This document shows, piece by piece, positions 17,589-26,660 of a DNA stretch of 64,000 nt (its first letter is position 1; each line of letters starts with the position of its first letter). Location of the stretch: NCBI GenBank assembly GCA_017307375.1, contig JAFKFH010000018.1, positions 1 through 64,000 on the forward strand, given 5' to 3'. This stretch comes from Alphaproteobacteria bacterium (GTDB taxonomy: Bacteria > Pseudomonadota > Alphaproteobacteria > Ferrovibrionales > Ferrovibrionaceae). Made by a program: the position numbers and the translations under genes. Under the pieces are notes generated by a model. The model saw only the letters and a list, made by a program, of their open reading frames with translations, did no database searches and was not told where the DNA came from.

Positions 17589-17930
17589 TTACACAGTACG
17601 CTCAGCCGGCAGCACGCGACCGGTGATCGCCTGCCAGCGTCGGCGGAAGACTTCCCATTCGGCATCCGCCGGATCGGTGAACACATGGTCGGCCAGGCGT
17701 TCGATCTGCCCGCCGCGCCGTTCGGGCAGCCGCCCCAGCATCCAGCGGCGCCCCGGCTCGATCACGATCAGGACGTAGCGCCGCGGCTCTCCGGCCCAGC
17801 GCATGCGATGCAGCACTTTCTGTAGCGCATCGCTGTGCGGGCCCTTGGGTGCGCGGCGGAATTCCTCGACCAGATCGAGCCGGTCGGGATCGATCGGATA
17901 GTGGGCGGCATTCGGATCGTTCTCGAGCAT
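17589..17930 (-). CDS. dmfA1: N,N-dimethylformamidase small (alpha) subunit family
   Basis: A 113-residue partner subunit of dimethylformamidase; the known subunit is about 130 residues. Seen: DRLDLVEEFRRAPKGPHSD, VLHRMRWAGEPRRYVLIVIE and EWEVFRRRWQAITGR, matching the family pattern of a small helical-beta protein that packs on the large subunit. No catalytic residues are expected. It begins 7 bp after the binding-protein stop and ends 11 bp before the large subunit, so the three genes are co-transcribed. No clear Shine-Dalgarno is seen; coupling to the upstream stop is likely. Confidence 0.82.
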   Translation of the reverse strand: MLENDPNAAHYPIDPDRLDLVEEFRRAPKGPHSDALQKVLHRMRWAGEPRRYVLIVIEPGRRWMLGRLPERRGGQIERLADHVFTDPADAEWEVFRRRWQAITGRVLPAERTV

Positions 17931-17937
17931 GGGACGA

Positions 17938-19521
17938 TCAGGCGCGGCGCAGGCCGTAGAACAGCGGCGTGCCCTTCAGCATGCCGGTGAGATCGGCGCG
18001 GAAGGCGGTCGGCTGGTAGTAGAGGCCGAGCGGGATATAGGGCGTCTCGGCATAGGCGACCTTCTGGATCTCCTCGCAGATCTTCTGCTGCGCGGCGAGG
18101 TCCGGGGCATCGAACCAGTCGTTGCGCAGCTGCTCGATCGCCGGGATGGTCGGCCAACCGAACAGGGCCTTCTCGCCGTTCGACCGCAGGTAGCTGTGCG
18201 CGGCCGGATTGAACATGCCGATGCCGGCCGCGAAGTTGCAGGTGACGCTCCACCCGCCCTTGTCGATCGGCTCGCGCGACTGCAGCCGCGAGGAGACCGT
18301 CGCCCAGTCCTGGACCTGCAGGTCGAGGTTGACGCCGACCTTCTGGAACATGTCGGCGGCAATCTGGCTCATCAGGTTGATGACCGGAAAATCGGCGGTG
18401 GCCAGCATCACCACGCGCTCGCCCTTGTAGCCGGCGGCCGCCAGGTCCTGCTTGACGCGGGCGAGATCCGGCTTGCCCGCCGGGATCGCGGCCTTGCTGG
18501 CCATCGGCGAATCCGGGTGGAAGAAGCCGAGACCGTCGCGCCACAGCGCCTTGTCCTCGCCGACCGCGGCGATCAGGTAGTCGGACTGCAGAATGCCACC
18601 GAAGAAGGCCCGCCGGATCGCGGGGTTGTCGAAGGGCTTCTGCAGGTGGTTGAAGCGCATCACGCCGGCGAAGCCTGTCGTATCCTGGACCTGCACCCGG
18701 ATGTCGGCGTTCCCGCGCAACAGCGGCGTCAGATCCGAGGTCGGCTGCTCCCACCAGTCGATTTCGCCGGCCTGCAGCGCCGCCGCCGCGGTCGAGGCGT
18801 CGGGCAGGGTATGCCACTCGATCCGCTCGAAATGCGCGACCTTGCCGCCCGACAGATAGTTGGCCGCCCCGTCGCGCGGCACGTAGCCGGCGAACTTCTC
18901 ATAGACGTTGAGGGCGCCGGGGTTGCGCTCCTTGGCGAGGAACCGATAGGGGCCGGAGCCGACGATCTCGGTGATCTGCGTCGTCGCCTCGGTCTTGGCC
19001 AGGCGTTCCGGCATGATCGCGGCAATCGTCGGCGCCCCCTTGCCCAGCACCGCAGGCAGATGGGCGAACGGCTTCTTCAGCCGGAACTCGACCACGCGGT
19101 CGGAGGGGGCGGAAAGATCGTCGATGACCGCCATCAGGGCGCCGCCGTAGATGTCGCGCTTGCCCCAGCGATTGATGCTGGCGACGACGTCGCGGGCGAG
19201 CACCGGGGTGCCGTCATGGAACTGGAGGCCCGGGCGCAGGGTCAGCCGCCACAGCTTGCCGTCGTTCTCGACGACATGGCCTTCGACCATCTGGGGATGC
19301 GGCTGGTTCTTGTCGTCCACGCCATAGAGCGTGTCGAAGACCATCAGCGCATGGTTGCGGGTGACATAGGCCGTGGTGCCGATCGGATCGAGCACCGCAA
19401 GGTCGGCCTGCGGCACGAATTTCAGGACGCGGCGATCAGCGGCGCCCGCCGGGCGGATCGCCGGCATGGCGAAGAGCCCCATGGCGGCGGCGGTCGTCGA
19501 AAGAAACTGGCGACGGTGCAT
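17938..19521 (-). CDS. Dpp/Opp-type (family 5) ABC transporter substrate-binding protein, Tat-type signal
   Basis: A 527-residue periplasmic binding protein of extracellular family 5 (peptide/nickel/opine). The N-terminus HRRQFLSTTAAAMGLFAM is a twin-arginine-type signal. The body carries LRPGLQFHDGTPVLARDVVAS and the pattern FNHLQKPFDNPAIRRAF, both family signatures. GGGAG lies about eight bases before ATG 19521. First gene of the operon dmfA1-dmfA2-permease-permease-ATPase-ATPase, so it should deliver the amidase substrate or a related compound. Unlike the two binding proteins near 36 and 40 kb, no stem-loop follows it. Confidence 0.92.
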   Translation of the reverse strand: MHRRQFLSTTAAAMGLFAMPAIRPAGAADRRVLKFVPQADLAVLDPIGTTAYVTRNHALMVFDTLYGVDDKNQPHPQMVEGHVVENDGKLWRLTLRPGLQFHDGTPVLARDVVASINRWGKRDIYGGALMAVIDDLSAPSDRVVEFRLKKPFAHLPAVLGKGAPTIAAIMPERLAKTEATTQITEIVGSGPYRFLAKERNPGALNVYEKFAGYVPRDGAANYLSGGKVAHFERIEWHTLPDASTAAAALQAGEIDWWEQPTSDLTPLLRGNADIRVQVQDTTGFAGVMRFNHLQKPFDNPAIRRAFFGGILQSDYLIAAVGEDKALWRDGLGFFHPDSPMASKAAIPAGKPDLARVKQDLAAAGYKGERVVMLATADFPVINLMSQIAADMFQKVGVNLDLQVQDWATVSSRLQSREPIDKGGWSVTCNFAAGIGMFNPAAHSYLRSNGEKALFGWPTIPAIEQLRNDWFDAPDLAAQQKICEEIQKVAYAETPYIPLGLYYQPTAFRADLTGMLKGTPLFYGLRRA

Positions 19522-19822
19522 CGGACACTCCCTGCAGTTCGGCGCGGCGCGGCGCATGCGATTTCGGACGGCTTCCCGGCTCGATCGGTCGGCAGACCGA
19601 TGATGTCCGTCCTTCGCAATTTAAAAGATCATATATCAAAAATGCTGTCCAGGGGGTTATTCAGCCGGAAATACGTCGGCAAATGGCCGAAAACTGGGCT
19701 TACAGCCTCAATTTTTGACATATCAAATGTCACAATATCGGGTGATGGCGGATAAATCCCGCCCGCAGAACAAAACTGGGCGCCGATGGGCGCCCAGAAA
19801 ATCAGCAATCGCTATATCAAAT
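19522..19822. promoter_or_regulatory. AT-rich promoter region of the amidase/importer operon with repeated octamer
   Basis: This 301-bp non-coding stretch separates the RND operon terminator from the operon start at 19521 and is far more AT-rich than its surroundings. ATATCAAA occurs three times on the plus strand (19633, 19720, 19814). TGACAT-N5-ATGTCA forms an inverted repeat at 19716-19732 containing the middle copy. On the minus strand TGGACA (near 19645-19650) lies upstream of TATGAT- and TTTAAA-like stretches, but no promoter with ideal spacing stands out. The repeats are candidate regulator sites. Confidence 0.5.
19776..19797 (-). terminator. Rho-independent terminator of the RND efflux operon
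   Basis: A perfect 9-bp stem (CTGGGCGCC 19776-19784 with GGCGCCCAG 19789-19797) closes a 4-base loop. Read on the minus strand it is followed by TTTTG, and it lies 26 bp past the RND permease stop. Confidence 0.8.
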
Positions 19823-22800
19823 TCAGCTAACGGCGCCGCCGGGGTCGGGCCGATGGACGACGACCTTGGCCTGCCGCCTGGCGCCGGTATGTCGGGCTGC
19901 CAGCATCAGGTACATCGCCGGCACCACGAACAGGGTGAAGATGGTGCCGATGCCGATGCCGGCGAAGATCATCAGCCCCATGTGATTGCGGCCGGTGGCA
20001 CCGGCGCCCGAGGCCAGCACCAGCGGCACCACGCCGAGGATCATCGCCGCCGTCGTCATCAGGATCGGGCGCAGGCGCACGGCCGAGGCTTCGACGATCG
20101 CCTCCATCTTCGACATGCCCTGGCGCTGCAGGTCGTTGGCGAACTGCACGATCAGGATGCCGTGCTTGGAAATCAGCCCCACCAGCGTCACCAGCCCGAC
20201 CTGGGTATAGATGTTGATGGTGGCCAGCCCGACATTGGTGCAAAGCAGCGCGCCGAACACCGCCATCGGCACCGAGGCCAGCACGACGATCGGATCGCGG
20301 AAGCTCTCGAACTGCGCCGCCAGGGTCAGGAACACGACGATGATCGCGAAGGTCAGCGTGATCAGGAACCCGCCGGTCTCCTGCACGTACTGGCGCGACT
20401 GGCCGCCATAGTCGATCGCATAGCCGCCCGGCATCTCGTCGGCTGCGACCCCCTTCAGGTAGTCGAGCGCCTGGCCGAGCGTGATGCCCGGCACCGCGAC
20501 GCCGGTGATGGTCGCCGAGTTGAGCTGCTGAAAGCGGTTGATCGATTCGGGCACCACCGAACGCTCGATATGCGCAACCGTCGAGGCCTGGACCAGACTG
20601 CCCTTGGCGGTCCTGATATAATAGCCCTCCAGCTGCGCCGGATTGAGCCGGTCGACCTGCAGGACCTGCGGGATCACCTTGTAGGAGCGGCCCGAGATCG
20701 AGAAGTAGTTGACGTAGCCGCCGCCCAGCGCCGCGGTCAGCGACGAGCCGACATCCTGCAGCGACAGGCCGAGGCTTGCGACCTTGTCGCGGTCGATCAC
20801 CAGCTGGGCCTGGGGCTTATCGATCTTGAGATCGGAATCGATGAAGAAGAAGCGGCCGGACTGGCTGGCCTTGGCGACGATCGCCTTGGCCACCTCGTCC
20901 AGGTTGCGGAACGGTTCGGTGGTGGTGATGACGAACTGGATCGGCAAGCCCTGGGCGCCTGGCAACGCCGGGAACTGGAAGGCGGCGATCCGCGCCCCGG
21001 CGACGGTGTCGAACTTCGCCTGCAATTCCTGCTGCAGCTGCTTGGCGCTCTTCGTGCGGTCGGCCCACGGCTTCAGCAGCACGCCGGAAATGCCGGAATT
21101 CAGCGTCGGCTGGCCGTCGAGCTGGAACAGCGCCTCGTATTCCGGCATCGCCCGGGCGATCTGGTAGACCTGATCGGAATAGACCGCCATCTGCTCGATC
21201 GTCGCATCGGGCGCCCCCTGGGTCTGGGCCAGAACGATGCCCTGGTCTTCCTCGGGCGCCAGTTCCTGCGACGAGTTGATGAAGAGATAGGCGTTGCCGA
21301 ACAGGACCAGCAGGCCGAACACCACCAGGACCGGCCAGGTGCGCAAGGCACCGGCAAGCATCCGACGATAGCGTTCGCGCACGCCGTCGAACACCTTGTC
21401 GATGATCCGCACCAGGCGGCTTTCGCCATGGCTGGCCGAGAGGAATTTTGCGCACATCATCGGCGACAGGGTCAGCGCGATGACCGCCGAGACGGCGACC
21501 GCCCCGGCCAGGGTGAAGGCGAACTCCGAGAACAGCGCGCCGGTCAGCCCGCCCTGAAACCCGATCGGCACGTAGACCGCGACCAGCACGACCGAGATCG
21601 CGATGATCGGCCCGGCCAGCTCGCGCGCCGCGACCAGCGCGGCGTCGAGCGGCGCCATGCCGTCCTTGATGTGGCGATCGACGTTCTCGACCACGATGAT
21701 CGCGTCGTCGACCACGAGCCCGATGGCGAGTACCAGCGCCAGCAAGGTCAGGAGATTCACCGAGTATCCGAGGACCAGCATGATGAAGAAGGTGCCGATC
21801 AGCGACAGCGGCATGGCGATCACCGGTATCGCCACCGACCGCAAGGTACCGAGGAACAGGAAGATCACGACGGTGACGATGACCAGCGTCTCGACCAGCG
21901 TCGAGACCACCTCGTCGATCGAGGCATTGATGAACTCGGTGGCGTCGTAGACGATCTTGCCCTCGAGGCCCGCGGGCATCTGCGCGACGATCGGCGGCCA
22001 GGCCCGGCGCACCCGCTCGACCACCTCCAGCACGTTGGCGTCGGGCGCCACCTTGATGCCGACGAATACCGAGCGCTGGCCGTTGAAGGCGACGTTGAAG
22101 TCGTAGTCGTCGGCACCGAGCGAGACGGTCGCGACATCGCCGAGCCGCACCAGCACCCCGTTGTTCTCGCGCACGACCAGCGTCTTGAACTCATCGACCG
22201 TATGCAGCGACGTCGCCGCCGTCAGGTTGACGGTGACCATCGTGCCCTTGGTGCGACCCAGCGCCGAGAGATAGTTGTTGCTGCCCAGCGCCGAGAACAC
22301 GTCGGAGGCGGTGACGCCGAAGGCGGCCATCTTCATCGGATCGAGCCAGGCGCGCAGGGCGAATTGCCGGGCGCCCAGGATCTCGGCGGTCTGCACCCCG
22401 TCGAGCGCGTCGAGCTGCGGCTTGACCACGCGCAGCAGGTAGTCGGTGATCGAATTGGTCGCCAGGGCGGTCGACGAGAAACCGAGATACATCGAATCGG
22501 TCGTCTCGCCGACCTGCACCTTCAGGGTCGGCTGCTGCGCCTCGGGCGGCAGCTGGTTCAGGACCGAATTGACCTGGGTGTTGATCTGGGTCAGCGCCTT
22601 GTTGGCGTCGTAGTTCAGCCGCAGCGTCGCGGTGATCAGCGATACCGACGTGGTCGAGGACGAGGTGAGATAATCGATGCCCTCGGCCTGGGCGATCGCC
22701 GATTCCAGCGGCTGGGTGATGAAGCCCGCCACCGTCTCGGCATCGGCGCCGTAATAAGTGGTCGTCACGGTGACGACCGCGTTCTCGGTCTTCGGATACT

Positions 22801-22906
22801 GCCGGATCGACAGCGAATCGAGGGCGCGCAACCCCAGGACCAGGATCATCAGGCTGACGACGGTCGCCAGCACCGGGCGCTTGATGAAGATGTCGGTGAA
22901 ATTCAT
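19823..22906 (-). CDS. Multidrug efflux RND transporter permease (AcrB/MexB type, HAE1)
   Basis: A 1027-residue inner-membrane proton/drug antiporter. It begins with FTDIFIKRPVLATVVSLMI, the usual RND N-terminus; TM4 holds the proton-relay pair Asp400-Asp401 in GLVVDDAIIVVEN, and TM10 holds GLISKHGILIVQFAND with the relay Lys. The large periplasmic loops (porter and docking domains) lie between TM1-2 and TM7-8. Third gene of an OMP-adaptor-pump operon, 10 bp after the adaptor. No dedicated regulator is adjacent; drug range cannot be told. Confidence 0.95.
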   Translation of the reverse strand: MNFTDIFIKRPVLATVVSLMILVLGLRALDSLSIRQYPKTENAVVTVTTTYYGADAETVAGFITQPLESAIAQAEGIDYLTSSSTTSVSLITATLRLNYDANKALTQINTQVNSVLNQLPPEAQQPTLKVQVGETTDSMYLGFSSTALATNSITDYLLRVVKPQLDALDGVQTAEILGARQFALRAWLDPMKMAAFGVTASDVFSALGSNNYLSALGRTKGTMVTVNLTAATSLHTVDEFKTLVVRENNGVLVRLGDVATVSLGADDYDFNVAFNGQRSVFVGIKVAPDANVLEVVERVRRAWPPIVAQMPAGLEGKIVYDATEFINASIDEVVSTLVETLVIVTVVIFLFLGTLRSVAIPVIAMPLSLIGTFFIMLVLGYSVNLLTLLALVLAIGLVVDDAIIVVENVDRHIKDGMAPLDAALVAARELAGPIIAISVVLVAVYVPIGFQGGLTGALFSEFAFTLAGAVAVSAVIALTLSPMMCAKFLSASHGESRLVRIIDKVFDGVRERYRRMLAGALRTWPVLVVFGLLVLFGNAYLFINSSQELAPEEDQGIVLAQTQGAPDATIEQMAVYSDQVYQIARAMPEYEALFQLDGQPTLNSGISGVLLKPWADRTKSAKQLQQELQAKFDTVAGARIAAFQFPALPGAQGLPIQFVITTTEPFRNLDEVAKAIVAKASQSGRFFFIDSDLKIDKPQAQLVIDRDKVASLGLSLQDVGSSLTAALGGGYVNYFSISGRSYKVIPQVLQVDRLNPAQLEGYYIRTAKGSLVQASTVAHIERSVVPESINRFQQLNSATITGVAVPGITLGQALDYLKGVAADEMPGGYAIDYGGQSRQYVQETGGFLITLTFAIIVVFLTLAAQFESFRDPIVVLASVPMAVFGALLCTNVGLATINIYTQVGLVTLVGLISKHGILIVQFANDLQRQGMSKMEAIVEASAVRLRPILMTTAAMILGVVPLVLASGAGATGRNHMGLMIFAGIGIGTIFTLFVVPAMYLMLAARHTGARRQAKVVVHRPDPGGAVS

Positions 22907-22916
22907 CGCCCGCGCC

Positions 22917-24047
22917 TCACTGTTCCTGCGGCGTCGGGTTGGGGTTGTTCGACGGCTGCACGCTGTTGTTGATCACCAGCGGCGTATCGTTCTTCAGCTT
23001 CATCAGCCCCGACGTCACCACCGTCTGGCCGGCATCGAGGCCCTTGAGCACCGCGACCTGGTCGCCGCGGCGGGCGCCGAGCGTCACGAAGGTCTGTCGC
23101 GCCTTCAGCCTGGGCTTGCCCTCGCCGTCGCGGCCGTCGTCGATCACCAGGTAGACGGTGTCGCCATAGGGGTTGTAGGACACCGCGGTCTGCGGCAGGG
23201 TCAGCAGGTTTTCGGGGCTGCCGACCGTCAGCCGCAGATCGACATACATGCCGGGCATCAGCTGCGCTTTCGGGTTCGGCACGCTGGCCTCGACCTGCAC
23301 ATTGCGGGTATTGGCGTCGATCCGCGGATTGATCGCGGTGATCCTGCCCTGGAAGGCCTGGCCGGGGAAGGCATCGGCCGTCAGCGTGACCGCCTGGTCG
23401 ACGGCCAGCCGCCCCAGTTCCTGTTGCGGCAGGAAGAAGTCGACCAGGATCGGATCGAGCTGCTGCAGGGTGACGATGACGTCGCCGGGATTGACGTACT
23501 GGCCGGGATTGACGGTCGTGATGCCCAGGCGGCCGGCGAACGGCGCGCGCAGCACGCGCTTGGTCAGCAGCGCCGCCTGCTGGTCGAGCGCGGCGCGGGC
23601 ACTGTCGAGCGTCGCCTGATCGTTGTCGGCCTGCGACTGGGCGACGGCCTGAACGGTCAATTGCTGCCGCGTGCGGCGCAGGTTGATCTCGGCCAGCTTC
23701 ACATTGGCCTCGAGCTGGCGCAGCTTCGCCGCCTCGTCGGTGTCGTAGAGACGGGCCAGCACCTGGCCTGCCTGCACCTCCTGGCCCGAGGTGAACTCGA
23801 CCCTGGTGACGAGCCCGCCGACCTGGAACGAAAGATCGACGCCGCGCACCGCCCGCAACGTGCCGATCGCCGCCAGTTGCCGCACCCATTCGGAAGATTG
23901 GACCTGCATCGCCGTGACCGTCTGCGGCGGCGCGGTGCGGCTGGCCAGGAACTGGCCGATCATCTTGGCGCGGAACATGTTGAAGCCGACGATGCCGCCG
24001 CCGATGATGGCGACCACGACCAGCATGATGATCAGGCGCTTGATCAT
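22917..24047 (-). CDS. RND efflux periplasmic adaptor (membrane fusion protein)
   Basis: A 376-residue HlyD/AcrA-family adaptor. One N-terminal membrane anchor (IIMLVVVAIIGGGIVGF) replaces the lipid anchor of AcrA. Then come the barrel-sandwich (lipoyl) halves around GLVTRVEFTSGQEVQAGQVLA and VLRAPFAGRLG, with the coiled-coil hairpin (LRQLEANVKLAEINLRRTRQ) between them and a C-terminal beta-barrel and membrane-proximal domain. It links the inner-membrane pump to the outer-membrane channel. Second gene of the operon, 29 bp after the channel gene. Confidence 0.94.
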   Translation of the reverse strand: MIKRLIIMLVVVAIIGGGIVGFNMFRAKMIGQFLASRTAPPQTVTAMQVQSSEWVRQLAAIGTLRAVRGVDLSFQVGGLVTRVEFTSGQEVQAGQVLARLYDTDEAAKLRQLEANVKLAEINLRRTRQQLTVQAVAQSQADNDQATLDSARAALDQQAALLTKRVLRAPFAGRLGITTVNPGQYVNPGDVIVTLQQLDPILVDFFLPQQELGRLAVDQAVTLTADAFPGQAFQGRITAINPRIDANTRNVQVEASVPNPKAQLMPGMYVDLRLTVGSPENLLTLPQTAVSYNPYGDTVYLVIDDGRDGEGKPRLKARQTFVTLGARRGDQVAVLKGLDAGQTVVTSGLMKLKNDTPLVINNSVQPSNNPNPTPQEQ

Positions 24048-24076
24048 GCCTCACACTCCGCTGAAGACGATCGGGG

Positions 24077-25609
24077 TCATTGGCCCAGCCATGGGCGGGC
24101 AGGCGGTGCGGCGACCGGCGGCGCCAGCGCCGCGGCATCCCGCCAGCCGCCGCCCAGCGCGGCGTAGAGCGCGGCCGTATCCTGCAGCCGCGCGGCACGC
24201 GCCTGGATCAGGGAGATGCGCGACTGCAGCGCCTGGCGCTCGGCATCCAGCACCGACAGGATGTTGATCGCCCCGGCCTCGTACTGGCTGCGCACCAGCC
24301 GCAGCGAGTCCGACGCGGCCAGCTCGTAGGCGGCCTGGGCCCGCAAGGTCTCGGCATCGATCACCAGCGCGCGCAGGGCGTTGGCGACGTCCTGAAACGC
24401 CGTCAGGACGGTGACGCGGTAATCGGCGACGGCTTTCTGCAGCGCCGCCTCGGCCGCCCGCTGGCGGGCGGTCAGCGTGCCGCCCTGGAAGATCGGCTGG
24501 GCCAGGTTGAGCCCGAGGCTCCAGACGCCGCTGCCGGCACCCAGCAGGTCGCTCATCGACGTCGCCTGGCTACCGAGCGATCCGGACAGGACGATGTTGG
24601 GCAGCCGGTTGGCAGTCGCCACCCCGACCTGGGCCGTCGCCTGGTGCAACTGGGCGTCGGCGGCGCGGATGTCGGGCCGGTTGGCGACGACCGTCGACGG
24701 CAGCGAGACCGGAATGTCCGGCGGCAGGGTCAGCGCGTCGAGCTGGAGCGGCGCCAGGTCCGCTTCGGCGGGCAGGCGGCCGAGATAGGTAGCCAGCTGG
24801 TTCCCCGTCTGCTCCAGCCGCTGCTGCAACGGCGGCAGCAGTGCGCGCTGGGCGGCAAGCTGCGAGCGTGCCTGCAGGACGTCGGCCATCGAGCGCGCGC
24901 CGAAGCGCTGCTGGGCTTCGATCAGCTCCAGCTGGCGTTCGAAGGCGGCGATGATGTCGCCGGTCGCCCGGATCTGGGCACGCAACGATGCCTCCTGGAC
25001 CGAGGCGGTGACGACATTGGCGACCAGGGCCTGGTAGGTCGCGTCGAGTTCGGCCTGCTGGACGTCGGCCAGCGCTGCCTGCGCCTCGACCTGGCGGCGG
25101 ACCGCACCGAACAGGTCGATGGTGTAGGAGACGCTGACCGAGGCGTTGTAGAGCGTGTAGATCGGGCTTGGCGCCTGCGAATTCTCGATGCCGATGCCGG
25201 CCAGCGACGACTTCTGCCGGGTGGCGCCGAGTGCGCCCGACACCGCCGGAAACTGGCCGCCGGCCGCCGCATTCAGGTTTTCCTGCGCCTGGCGCAACGC
25301 CGCCTGGGCGGAGGCGACCGACGGGTTATGCTCGAGCGCGATCGCGATCCGCCGGTCGATCTCGGGCGAGCCGAACACCGTCCACCAGCGGGCCGGCACG
25401 TCGGCACCGTTGAGGAAGCGCTGGGCATCGCCGGTCGGCGCCGGCGAGGACGCGGTCCGGTCCGGCATCACCGTCGCGGTGAAGCGCGCGACCTCGGGCG
25501 GCCTGGGCGACAGGAAATCGGGCCCGACATTGCATCCGGCCAGGAACAACGCGACGCTCAGCGCGGCAGTCGACGACACCGGCAGACGACGACGATCGAC
25601 GGATCTCAT
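24077..25609 (-). CDS. Outer-membrane efflux lipoprotein (TolC/OprM-like, NodT family)
   Basis: A 510-residue outer-membrane channel. The signal peptide ends in a lipobox (LFLAGC), so the mature protein is lipid-anchored. Two tandem OEP repeats follow, with long helical stretches and the typical NPSVASAQAALRQAQENL and SVLDAERQALQSRI segments. The start at ATG 25609 gives a compact signal peptide; no Shine-Dalgarno is visible there and the frame stays open upstream, so the exact start is uncertain. First gene of the tripartite efflux operon, divergent from an alpha/beta hydrolase gene. Confidence 0.92.
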   Translation of the reverse strand: MRSVDRRRLPVSSTAALSVALFLAGCNVGPDFLSPRPPEVARFTATVMPDRTASSPAPTGDAQRFLNGADVPARWWTVFGSPEIDRRIAIALEHNPSVASAQAALRQAQENLNAAAGGQFPAVSGALGATRQKSSLAGIGIENSQAPSPIYTLYNASVSVSYTIDLFGAVRRQVEAQAALADVQQAELDATYQALVANVVTASVQEASLRAQIRATGDIIAAFERQLELIEAQQRFGARSMADVLQARSQLAAQRALLPPLQQRLEQTGNQLATYLGRLPAEADLAPLQLDALTLPPDIPVSLPSTVVANRPDIRAADAQLHQATAQVGVATANRLPNIVLSGSLGSQATSMSDLLGAGSGVWSLGLNLAQPIFQGGTLTARQRAAEAALQKAVADYRVTVLTAFQDVANALRALVIDAETLRAQAAYELAASDSLRLVRSQYEAGAINILSVLDAERQALQSRISLIQARAARLQDTAALYAALGGGWRDAAALAPPVAAPPARPWLGQ

Positions 25610-25715
25610 GACATCGCGCACCGCGTTGGGAAAGACTGCACCGGCACCCGAAGGTGGATGGAGTCCGTTGATGACACGTGGCGCGGCATGTGACGGCGAT
25701 CCGGCAAAGCTGTCA

Positions 25716-26609
25716 ATGACTTCAGGATTTGTAAGGTTTGGATTCGTTCCTTTGTGCAATCGCGGAGCGGCGCTGATGGCGGTGACCCTGACCATGCTGC
25801 TGGGCCAGCCGGCATCGGCGCAACAGGCGATCAGGTTCCCATCGCCTGACCGGGCCGGCACGGCGGTGAGCGGCTGGCTGTGGCAGCCGGCCGGTCCCGG
25901 CCCGCATCCGGCGGCCGTGCTGCTGCATGGCTGCGGCGGGCCGACGACGTCGTCGGGCAGGCTGAACAGCCGGATCGTCGACTGGGCCGGCCGGCTGGCC
26001 AAGGCCGGCTACATCGCCTTGGCCATCGATTCCTTCGGGCCGCGCGGGATCAAGTCGACCTGCGGCAAGAACGCCGACCGGCTGGCCACGAGCGTCCGGG
26101 TGGACGATGCGCTGGACGGGCTGGCCTGGCTGCGCCGCCAACCCGCCGTCAGGGGCGACCGGATCGCCGCCTTCGGCTGGTCGGCCGGCGCCCAGGTGGT
26201 GCTGAGCCTGGTCAATGACGGCGCCGGCAAGGCGGCCCGCCTGCCGGAGGGCAACTTTCGCGCCGCCGTCGCGTTCTATCCGGGTTGCCGTGGATTCAAC
26301 GAGAATGGCGCATGGCGGAGCCGGATCCCCCTGCAGATCGAGATCGGTGCCGCCGACGACTGGACGCCGGCTGCGCCCTGCGAGGCGCTGGTCCGGCGCC
26401 GCCAGGCCGCGGGCGACCCGATCGCCATCACCGTCCATCCCGGCGCCTACCACGATTTCGACGCCCCCGACATGAAGATCCGGGTGCGCGAGGGGCTGGC
26501 CCATTCGGCCGACGGCACGGGGCGCGCCCATCTCGGCACCGACCCTGCCGCACGGGCGGCCGCGATCGTCGAGGTCATGGCCTTCCTGCAACACCGCCTG
26601 AAGGATTGA
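25716..26609 (+). CDS. Exported dienelactone-hydrolase-like alpha/beta hydrolase
   Basis: A serine hydrolase with the oxyanion segment LLHGCGGPT, nucleophile Ser in GWSAGAQ (dienelactone hydrolase proper has Cys) and the C-terminal His in AYHDFDAPD. The N-terminus around ALMAVTLTMLLGQPASAQQ is a signal peptide, so it acts in the periplasm. Start uncertain: ATG 25716 gives a positively charged lead (297 residues); ATG 25776 has GGAG nine bases upstream but would leave a signal peptide without basic residues. Substrate unknown. Divergent from the efflux operon; 51 bp before the PBP gene. Confidence 0.82.
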   Translation: MTSGFVRFGFVPLCNRGAALMAVTLTMLLGQPASAQQAIRFPSPDRAGTAVSGWLWQPAGPGPHPAAVLLHGCGGPTTSSGRLNSRIVDWAGRLAKAGYIALAIDSFGPRGIKSTCGKNADRLATSVRVDDALDGLAWLRRQPAVRGDRIAAFGWSAGAQVVLSLVNDGAGKAARLPEGNFRAAVAFYPGCRGFNENGAWRSRIPLQIEIGAADDWTPAAPCEALVRRRQAAGDPIAITVHPGAYHDFDAPDMKIRVREGLAHSADGTGRAHLGTDPAARAAAIVEVMAFLQHRLKD

Positions 26610-26660
26610 GTAACGGTTTGCCGCCATGCTTTCGCCATTCTCGACGCGCAGACCGATGAC

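Noticed and set aside
19715-22972. Very long open frame on the plus strand opposite the RND permease
   Set aside because: Its product is Arg/Gln/His/Asp-rich low-complexity sequence without domains; the minus-strand frame is a textbook RND pump. Such mirror frames are common in high-G+C DNA.
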